64,000 bases of DNA from Pisolithus tinctorius (Eukaryota; Basidiomycota; Agaricomycetes; Boletales; Pisolithaceae): contig JANFAH010000004.1 in the NCBI GenBank assembly GCA_024663395.1, positions 2,666,001 to 2,730,000 on the forward strand, read 5' to 3'. The position numbers were made by a program, and so were the translations under genes. The first letter of the stretch is position 1. Every line of letters begins with the position of its first letter. Positions 56,970 through 64,000 of the stretch are shown in pieces. The notes beneath the pieces were generated by a model. It searched no databases. It was not told the origin of the DNA and was given only the letters and a program-made list of their open reading frames with translations.

Positions 56970-58069
56970 ATGGCCTTCTCACAACCGTTCCCACTTGCTG
57001 CACAGGCTCCAAAAACACAGCAGCCGACCTACGGCCCTGACCTTGCCGTTCGCCTCATTTGTCCAGACTGCCGAGACCCAAACCCTAACATCGTTGAGGA
57101 GTATGGAAGCGGTGATCTCGTGTGCGGGGGCTGTGGTCTCGTGCTCGGCGACAGAATCGTAGACACGAGAAGCGAGTGGCGGGTAAGTACATGCTGTATC
57201 TCACCTTTTCTTTTGAACAGTGCTATACGTGTCGTTAGACATTCGCAAATGATGAAGGGGATGACCCTTCGCGTGTCGGCGCTGCTTCGGACCCCTTGAT
57301 GGAGGGTATGGAACAACTTGACACCGTCATCAGTTTCCGCGACGGCGGCAGTGGCGTTGCGCGCGAACTTCAGCGTGCTGCGTCTCGCTCGCAGAGCTCA
57401 CGCTCCGAACGAAACCTTCTTTCTGCCTTCCGAGATATCGGCAGCTGGTGCGACCAGTTTTCTCTGCCGAAAACCATCAGCGACATCGCGAAGCAGCTGT
57501 ACAAGCGTTCAGACGAAGAAAAACTTCTTCGGGGAAAACCCCTGGAGGCAGTCATCGCAGCCTGTATCTTCATTGCTTGTCGACAGGCCCACGTGCCTCG
57601 AACGTTCAGGGAGATTTGTAATCTCACCCATGTATCAAAGAAGACGCTTGGACAGTGCTATAAAGCACTCGAACAAGCTTTCAACCTCTCACCGGGTGCT
57701 ACTGCACAACAGCACAACGCCTCCAGTACGACAACCGGACCAGAAAATCTACTCGTGCGGTATTGTAACCACCTCGATCTGGCTCCCAATGTTCAGTCGG
57801 TGTGCAGTGATATCATCGTCGCTGCACGAGAGCACGGCATCGCAGATGGTCGGAGTCCGGTATCTATCGCTGGGGGAGCCATCTACTTTACCTGTTTGCT
57901 TTTGGGAATACCAAAGCCAATACGGGAGATTAGTGCAGTGGCCGGGGTCAGCGAGGGCACCATCAAGTTGGTGTATCGATTTTATTATTCAGAGAGGGAA
58001 AAGCTTGTGAAGGAGGATTGGATAAAAGACGGTCGAGCGGTAATGGCCAGGCTCTCGATTGACAAATAG
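56970..58069 (+). CDS. SUA7: Transcription initiation factor TFIIB
   Basis: Two exons, 56970-57182 and 57239-58069, separated by a 56-nt GT-AG intron that joins EWR to TFANDEGDDPSR in phase 0. The N-terminal zinc ribbon (CPDC ... CGGC) is followed by the B-reader/linker and two cyclin folds: SWCDQFSLPKTISDIAKQLY, ACIFIACRQAHVPRTFREIC, KTLGQCYKAL; and SVCSDIIVAAREHGIADGRS, YFTCLLLGIPKPIREISAVA, EGTIKLVYRFYY. The factor recruits RNA polymerase II to TBP-bound promoters and sets the start site. Length is normal for fungi, and all expected blocks are present. Confidence 0.95.
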
Positions 58070-58161
58070 AGGGTTCAGGTGTTCCGAGGGATTTCCTATG
58101 TATCATACTCGAAAACTTTTGTGGAGGTATTTATATATGTACATGGCATGAAATGCGAGGA

Positions 58162-59330
58162 CTATCGTTTACCTCTCTTGCTCTTTCCGGAGTCTTTTGA
58201 GCGTTTTGACACCTCCCGTCCCAAAGCGACGCCCCCTTTGCCCTTGCTCACTGCTCGAATCGCCTTGCGGACGTTGACGACATCATCACCAGTGCCCTTC
58301 TCAATCTTCGCCCTTTTAGCATCTCCATCCAGTTGGGATAGGACGGCAAGCGATGCCTGCTTTTCTTTTTCTGCGGAGACCTCCGTGGGATCAAACTGAC
58401 GCTCATGAGCTCGGCCTCTACACAGAACCATGAGAGAATATATATACCTTGCGTTTGACGCCGCGTATCTTCTTGTCCCCTTCGAGTTTCTTGTCGAACT
58501 TACCCATGCTTGCGGTACTCGTCCGAGTAGCTGCCAATGTTTTTTCGAGTTCTTCCTTCCGTTGCTCTCGCTCACTCTGTGCAGCCTGCGCACGAGCAAG
58601 ATTCTGCAACCGTTGCCGTTCGTTTTTAGCGACTCTGGACTTGCGTTCGTTACGAGCTTCTTGAGCAGGGTCAAAGTCCACATCTGTTTGACCGTTCCAT
58701 CAGTTCGTTCTACTAACAAAAAAAAAAGAGAGAAAGAAAACACCGCACCGGCATTGGCTTTAACCTCGTGTATCCACTGATCCTCCTTTTCCTTGTTCTT
58801 CCCATCTCTTCCCCACCGATTAACCCACTCCTGTTTTTCCTCATCCCATACCTTCTTGTCCCTGCGTTTTTTCTGTATACCCTTGGCAGCTGCGAACTTT
58901 TCCCACTTGGTGAGCGGTTTGGGTTTAGGAAGGGGTTTTGCACGAGGAAGTTGTGTCGTTGGCGGTGGAAGTTTTGCAAAGGAACCGTCGACGGACGATT
59001 CGGTCGGAAGTGCATATAGAGCTGCTACTAATGCTTGGATGCCATCTCGAGCCGTCGACTTGAGATACTCTTCGAGGTTGGATCTTGATTTTTTATATTA
59101 TTATCAATCGGCAGTTTGGTGGACGAGGAGAATAGATACGTACCGGTAGCTGTCTTCGTCGATTGGGTTGTGGTCGGTGACTGTCAAAAATCCAGCATCG
59201 ACAACGAGCGGCGTGTCTTTTTCTACTGTAACGGATTGACTGCAGACAGAGTTAACTGAGAAGCTGAAAAGGTTGCTTGAAATACCTACAATTTAGATGC
59301 CTGAGCAGCGAGGAGATTTGAGACGTCCAT
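58162..59330 (-). CDS. RRS1: Ribosome biogenesis regulatory protein Rrs1
   Basis: Starts at ATG 59330 (MDVSNLLAAQASK) and continues through three to four introns. Blocks: SVTVEKDTPLVVDAGFLTVT, DHNPIDEDSYR, LPTESSVDGSFAKLPPPTTQ, LPRAKPLPKPKPLTKWEKFA, AAKGIQKKRRDKKVWDEEK, then RNERKSRVAKNERQRLQNLA, TRTSTASMGKFDKKLEG and GVKRK. The last exon (FDPTEVSAEKEKQASLAVLS) ends in a basic tail (KRSKDSGKSKRGKR). With Rpf2 and the 5S RNP, Rrs1 acts in 60S subunit assembly in the nucleolus. A small intron near 58687-58755 follows the GT/AG rule on the minus strand. It is convergent with SUA7 (92 bp apart) and divergent from TAF4. Confidence 0.92.
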
Positions 59331-59379
59331 GGGTAGCGCTGAAGTCAAAATCGGGGGTGGCTGTCGTCTTCAAACCACC

Positions 59380-60880
59380 ATGAAGACCGAATCAGACTCG
59401 CCGGCGACGACTCAACCGACCACCGTGTCCACGCCAACTACAACTACCACTGGTACCACGGCAACGCCAGCGGCGACGGTCGCGGCGACAACGACGCCAT
59501 ATGCCAGTCAATGGAGCACAGCGCGTGCGCTTCGATCCTGAAATTTGAGTTGCAGTAACGATCAACAGGTTATTATTTTATAGACATCCCCATCGACCCA
59601 GCACTCCAACAGCAGTCCCAAGTCGCCACTGCGTCAGTGAAAGAAAAAACCGTTCTTAGAAGCCAATGATGTATCTTATATTCTTGCAGGACGACGACCG
59701 CGTACTCGCATTACCAGTATTCCCAACACTATCCTCAAGCCGCGTATACACACTACCAATATGCACCAGCACCAATCACCGCACAACCTCAGAGACAACA
59801 GACAACGACCACAGCGCAGTCTGCCAATAGTGGTATCGATACAGCAGACGTTGCGACGCTGAACGATGCGTTGGGAAGCGCAGGCGTAGATTTGCGAGTA
59901 CGTCTCACTCACTTTGTATACAATCCTCGAACGACTGATTCGACTTGCTCGATACACAGGCCGAAGAGGAGAGTCTACACAGGACCTATGACACGCACCA
60001 GCCCTACCGTCTCTTCGAAGACCGTTCCCGAAAACAACCTGTCACTCCCTCATTCGAAGCCCGTTTCTTGGGCGCGACGATGCGCACCATCGGGACACAG
60101 CATAAGGTGACAAAGGTCCCAGAAGATTCGGTGACGTATCTGGCGTTGGCGCTCCGTGCGCGGTTGCAGGACCTTGTGACCAGTATGATCGGTGCAGCGC
60201 GTCATCGGACAGATGCAAGACACGATAAACCTGTACCTCTTTACGAAGATGGGACGCCCATGTGGACCGTCGTCGTACGGAACGACTATGCGAAGCAACT
60301 AGCGGCTCTCGAAAAAGCCGAGAGAGAAGAAGAAATGAAGATTCGGAGAGAAAGAAAGGAAAGGGCAGAACTTGCAGCCGCTCACGCTGCCAATCTAGCC
60401 GCACAAGCATCAGGGAGCGGCACCGCCATGGCAGTCGACGAAGAGGATGGAGCAGGAACGAAAAAGAAGAAGAAAAAGGAGGGTCCAGGTGTGACGGCGA
60501 GAAATATGTCGGAGGACGTGCGCAAGAAGATGTCGAACGCGGTGGCGAGTCAGGCAGCGGGGATTGGTGGCAAATACTCTTGGATGACAGCAGCCAATGC
60601 ACCGACCGTCACGCCAAAACCTAAGCCTGTTACTGCATCCGCGACGACGACGACGCCGGCGACCACTACGACACCTGCCACAACCACGACACCTGCAGCG
60701 TCGGCGAATACCTCATGGGCGAGACCCTACGTGTCGGCAACCAAAGCTGCTGCCACTGCTGCTCAAGCGGCAGAGGCAGACAACCGCCTAGTCGTCACGT
60801 TGCGCGACGCCTTGTTCGCCATCGAAAGAGAACGGGGTCACGGTGGTGGACGTGGAGCAGCTCGAGCCTGGGTGTAATCC
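59380..60880 (+). CDS. TAF4: TFIID subunit TAF4
   Basis: The N-terminus is Thr/Pro/Ala-rich (ATG 59380, MKTESDSPATTQPTTVSTPT). A short middle exon (IDPALQQQSQVATAS) precedes a Tyr/Gln-rich exon (SHYQYSQHYPQAAYTHYQY). The TAF4 C-terminal block follows: DTADVATLNDALGSAGVDLR, EEESLHRTYDTHQPYRLFED, FEARFLGATMRTIGTQHKV, DSVTYLALALRARLQDLVTS, MIGAARHRTD and AKQLAALEKAEREEEMKIRR, ending in TLRDALFAIERERGHGGGRG. TAF4 pairs with TAF12 through a histone fold and is central to TFIID. The border of the intron near 59638-59688 is not settled, since the simple GT-AG choice does not keep this frame. The stop is at about 60875-60877. Confidence 0.88.
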
Positions 60881-61303
60881 ATTTCTTGCATAACGTTCTG
60901 TGCATACGATGTCGATCTCATACGCTCCAATTATTTTTTGGTGCCATGCACGAATGGAAAGCTAAAATGCAACATTACTATTTCATGGAAAAAGACCGAG
61001 ACCGACACGAAAACGAGGTAAGGAACAAGCGACGCACGGTAAGTACTAGGAGACGCAGAACAACAGCAGCAGCAGAAAAAGAAAGGATGGTTCGGGTTAG
61101 AGTGAGTAGGTCACTGCAGTATGCCATTGAATGTCGGAAGAGAGTCATGGTGGATAGCGCTATAACGGTGTGTTATCCTACAACCAAGAACCAGAAAAAA
61201 AGCAAGCAAACAAACAAAAAAGCTAGAGTAGGCCGGCAACAAAAAACATGAAGCAAGCAGTAACACACATACAGGAGCAACTGATTGAATGTCAGTGGGT
61301 GCA
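60881..61303. other. Convergent 3' ends of TAF4 and CASC3
   Basis: A 420-bp stretch with A-rich tracts and no recognised gene. It contains the 3' UTRs of both neighbours. Confidence 0.5.
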
Positions 61304-63829
61304 CTAGTAATAGACAACACCCTGTGAAGTGTGCGGGTCTGCATGGTACATCTCATACTGGGGTACTTGAGAGACGTCATAATAATGTGAGTAGCCGTAT
61401 TGGTCAGGGTAGTAATACGGTTGTTGATGGGGATATGCAGAATAACCCAACATAGCCGCATCGACCGGATGACCAGGCGTCCCAGCATTCACACCATCTC
61501 GGGGATCCAACTCTCCATTCTGAGCCACGTACGACTCAGTCGACGCAGCGAACGGTGGGGCGTTGTCAGGACTAATAGGTTGTGATGGCTCGTACGCTGC
61601 AGCACTCGTGCGTAGACCAGACGGTCGACGCTGCGATTTGGTCGAGACCTTAGCATCCGGTGTCAAAGGGGCACGAATCTCCACGCGAGCGCTCTGTCGG
61701 GGGAATGAGAAGAGCGGTCCGCCAGTCGTAGGGTCAATGAAATTGGTGAGTGGAGGCGTATGTGGTGGAGCGAGGAAATCGGGAGATCCAGAGTGATGGT
61801 GCATGTGCCCGGGAATGAAGGTCATTCCAGGGGGTGTCATCATGCCATGTGCCATCGGACGAGGCGTGTACAGCGGAGCCTGGAGATACACAGGACGCCC
61901 GGTCGTGACGTCATAAGCCATACCGTGCTGGTTCACCGCAATACCGGGAGGCAAAGGCGACGCATAACCGTAGTGCGAACTGTACGGGGGGGAAGGTTGG
62001 GGATGTGGGAAAACGGTTTGGAGAGGTGGAGGTACCGGTGGCACGTTGCGCCGTACAGAGGTCTCTTGGGTGTCGTTTTCGGTGGATGGTGCAAGGGTTT
62101 CGGCGTCGTGATGAGCAACGGTGGCTGAATCCGACGACTGCGTTGCGGACTGAGCAGATTGAACACCTGGCACCTGCTCTGAAGAGGAAGCCTTGACGGC
62201 TTCCGTCGAAGGAGGGGGGACTGAAGACTCAGCCTGTGAGGATGCCTCGGCAAGGGGCGGCACTTCCTGTGGTGGGGTGCTTGCAAAAGATGCAGCAATG
62301 GGTATCCTTGGAGGAGCAAGCTCTGGTCTCACTACAAATACGTCGTCGATAGGAGGATCCTCTACGGTCGTCAGAGATTCTGAAGGTGCAGATACTGCCT
62401 CCTCCACTTTCTCCTTGACAGAACGTTGGGGTAGACGCACTACAAATGCCTTGTCACCATCCTCGGGGGGTGGTGCTTGGGAGGTTGACAAAGTCTCCTT
62501 CGTCGACGTCCGCAATGCGTTCACAGGGCCACGGACGACCTGCGCCTCCGCACTCGAGAGCTTGACTCTGTATCCCGGACCAACGCCGGGTCGGGGTTTG
62601 AGGTTGGAATCGATATAGAGGAATGAATCGTGCTGTTTCGTCCAAACGCGCTCAGGTTTCATAGCGTACCACGTCCTGTCGGGAGTCGACACCGGCGGAA
62701 CGAGTAGAGGTCTTGTGGGTGACGAAGCGAACCCTCTGCCACGGACCATCCCGCGACGACCACGGAAAGGAAATGCACTCCTCCCACGAGGGCTGAAGCC
62801 CCGTGTGGGACGTGCCTCTTGTTGTTGTTGCTGCTGCTGCTGCGCTTCGCGCTTCCTCTCCTCGCGTTTACTCATTTCCTCATATCCATCGTGTGTCCAG
62901 GGTTGATCGACACGAGGTACCTCCGTAGTTGGCTTCTGAGCCTCCTGAGGGTCAGAATCTCTTTCTGCGGATCCGCGATGGCCTGAATCGGAACCGATGA
63001 AAGGGACCCCTCTGCCCCTGCCACCCACGAAGCCACGACCTCTGCCTTGCCAACGGCCTCTCCACCACCCGGAGAGACTACGCCAATTCTTGTCGAGTAA
63101 TCTATCGTCGTGTCCCCAGAAGTCACCCACCCTGGGCACAAACGATGGATCTGATTCCAGTCGTTGCTGATAAGCCTGACGAGCAGACTGACCAGGACGT
63201 CTGGATGATGCCCTCCGAGACGGTTGTCTAGAAGTGGACGGAGATGGTTGGCTGTCTGTGGGGAGGTCTTCCGGCTCGGGTTCTGTCTGAGGCGGAGAAG
63301 GCTGTGTGGGTACAGGCCGATCCACATTTGGCGCCGATGCCGCACGTTTAACCAGTGGGCGCTTGGACGACCTTGATGTTCGTAGTGAGGGTGCCGCGCC
63401 ACCGCGATGCAGGTGGTCGATGTCGAATGTCGATAGGTCTGCGAACTCGACTACGGGCAGATCGGAGGGGCCGTTAGTGGCCTCCTCTGCGACCATTTCT
63501 GACCAGTTTCCCCCTTCGAACAAAGGACCGTCCTGGCTCTGAGAAGTGGCAGCGTTTGTAAGAGATTTGACGTCAGCGGAACTTTGAGTGGTGTTTGGAG
63601 TGAGTGCCCGCGAATGTGGGCCGTTGGAGACCTCTTCCGAGGCGGGTTCTGTATCAGAATCTGTGGCAGATCCCACAGACGAGTGGTCGTCGTCGTCAGA
63701 CTCTGAGTCTGTTCCTACCTCACGCACGATCTCGTCGTCGCTGTCAAAACCATCCTTGCCACGGCCGCGACGCCTGACTGGCCTGGTTTTGCGTGATTTC
63801 GGGTTGGGGGCGGGAGGGGTACCTGGCAT
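61304..63829 (-). CDS. CASC3: Exon junction complex component CASC3/Barentsz (MLN51)
   Basis: Single exon. The start chosen is ATG 63829 (MPGTPPAPNPKSRKTRPVRR), because the open frame above it has only a GTG. An acidic N-terminus (FDSDDEIVREVG, SESDDDDHSSVG) precedes the Btz/SELOR core: SDPSFVPRVGDFWGHDDRLL, DKNWRSLSGWWRGRWQGRGR. Its Phe and Trp residues are those that wrap eIF4A3 in the exon junction complex. Around it are RG-rich stretches, then a second WxxKPERVW-like block, a polyglutamine run (about 62817-62850) and a Pro-rich, Tyr-rich C-terminus ending in VVYY. Role: mRNA localisation, decay and translation coupled to splicing, consistent with the intron-rich genes here. Confidence 0.88.
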   Translation of the reverse strand: MPGTPPAPNPKSRKTRPVRRRGRGKDGFDSDDEIVREVGTDSESDDDDHSSVGSATDSDTEPASEEVSNGPHSRALTPNTTQSSADVKSLTNAATSQSQDGPLFEGGNWSEMVAEEATNGPSDLPVVEFADLSTFDIDHLHRGGAAPSLRTSRSSKRPLVKRAASAPNVDRPVPTQPSPPQTEPEPEDLPTDSQPSPSTSRQPSRRASSRRPGQSARQAYQQRLESDPSFVPRVGDFWGHDDRLLDKNWRSLSGWWRGRWQGRGRGFVGGRGRGVPFIGSDSGHRGSAERDSDPQEAQKPTTEVPRVDQPWTHDGYEEMSKREERKREAQQQQQQQQEARPTRGFSPRGRSAFPFRGRRGMVRGRGFASSPTRPLLVPPVSTPDRTWYAMKPERVWTKQHDSFLYIDSNLKPRPGVGPGYRVKLSSAEAQVVRGPVNALRTSTKETLSTSQAPPPEDGDKAFVVRLPQRSVKEKVEEAVSAPSESLTTVEDPPIDDVFVVRPELAPPRIPIAASFASTPPQEVPPLAEASSQAESSVPPPSTEAVKASSSEQVPGVQSAQSATQSSDSATVAHHDAETLAPSTENDTQETSVRRNVPPVPPPLQTVFPHPQPSPPYSSHYGYASPLPPGIAVNQHGMAYDVTTGRPVYLQAPLYTPRPMAHGMMTPPGMTFIPGHMHHHSGSPDFLAPPHTPPLTNFIDPTTGGPLFSFPRQSARVEIRAPLTPDAKVSTKSQRRPSGLRTSAAAYEPSQPISPDNAPPFAASTESYVAQNGELDPRDGVNAGTPGHPVDAAMLGYSAYPHQQPYYYPDQYGYSHYYDVSQVPQYEMYHADPHTSQGVVYY

Positions 63830-64000
63830 GCTAGTACTGTGGAGATGATGAGTGCCAGGTACAAAACGGCGGTCCAGCAGGCTCACAACGCACAGGAAAT
63901 ATATGACAATCGGGCGATCAGTAAAAAATTCGAAAAGATGGTAGCCAACGGATATCCGAGCGTCTGCGTCGATACGATTGGTTAGATTTCGGCGTTGAGA
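63830..64000. promoter_or_regulatory. 5' region of CASC3
   Basis: Upstream DNA of the CASC3 start up to the window edge. No clear TATA box or other gene is visible. Confidence 0.35.

Noticed and set aside
1..64000. tRNA or rRNA genes
   Set aside because: No cloverleaf with the conserved A and B box pattern and no rRNA-like sequence was recognised by eye; a covariance-model scan would be decisive.

Overview
This is nuclear DNA from a filamentous basidiomycete, most likely an agaricomycete. The evidence is: genes broken by many introns of about 45-60 nt with GTAAG-type donors; a Ty3/gypsy chromovirus; a Plavaka/CACTA-type transposase; a DUF6534-type membrane protein; a Rep-helicase Helitron; and house-keeping genes with eukaryote-only products (TFIIB, TAF4, NUP188, RRS1, Barentsz/CASC3, DSC/Tul1 E3 ligase). 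No bacterial features, tRNA or rRNA genes were found.

Layout. 1-6648: the 3' part of a Ty3/gypsy element (gag, pol, chromodomain, a third ORF, polypurine tract, 3' LTR); the 5' LTR lies outside the window. 7553-11826 (-): a multi-exon, apparently unbroken Plavaka-like transposase gene. 12.9-19.6 kb: a small unknown gene, the membrane RING E3 ligase TUL1/DSC1 (-), a broken coiled-coil gene (+) and an unknown four-exon gene (-). About 19.65-29.45 kb: a block almost free of CpG, holding a gene with a tandem array of mini-exons, a hairpin MITE, a fragment resembling sterol dehydrogenase ERG26, a putative solo LTR and several diverged repeats. 29.5-37.3 kb: a DUF6534 membrane-protein gene (-) between two copies of a duplicated segment, then an intact mitochondrial-type methionine aminopeptidase (+). 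About 37.38-47.98 kb: a 10.6-kb insertion with a Helitron Rep-helicase gene and four cargo genes. 48.5-63.8 kb: a compact conserved gene block with a lysine-methyltransferase-like gene (+), NUP188 (-), SUA7/TFIIB (+), RRS1 (-), TAF4 (+) and CASC3/Barentsz (-).

The main points of interest are: (1) an array of 48-nt class 1-1 exons, each followed by an intron of exactly 54 nt, so that an exon-intron unit of 102 bp has been tandemly duplicated; (2) a second, uninterrupted copy of the sequences flanking the Helitron insertion, about 17.59-17.83 kb on the other strand, which defines the size of the insertion; (3) the cargo of that insertion, including two paralogous small proteins and a nucleotidyltransferase-like protein; (4) single in-frame TGA codons breaking otherwise intact transposon ORFs.

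All calls come from reading the sequence and remembered family patterns. No database search was run, and exon borders are manual predictions.
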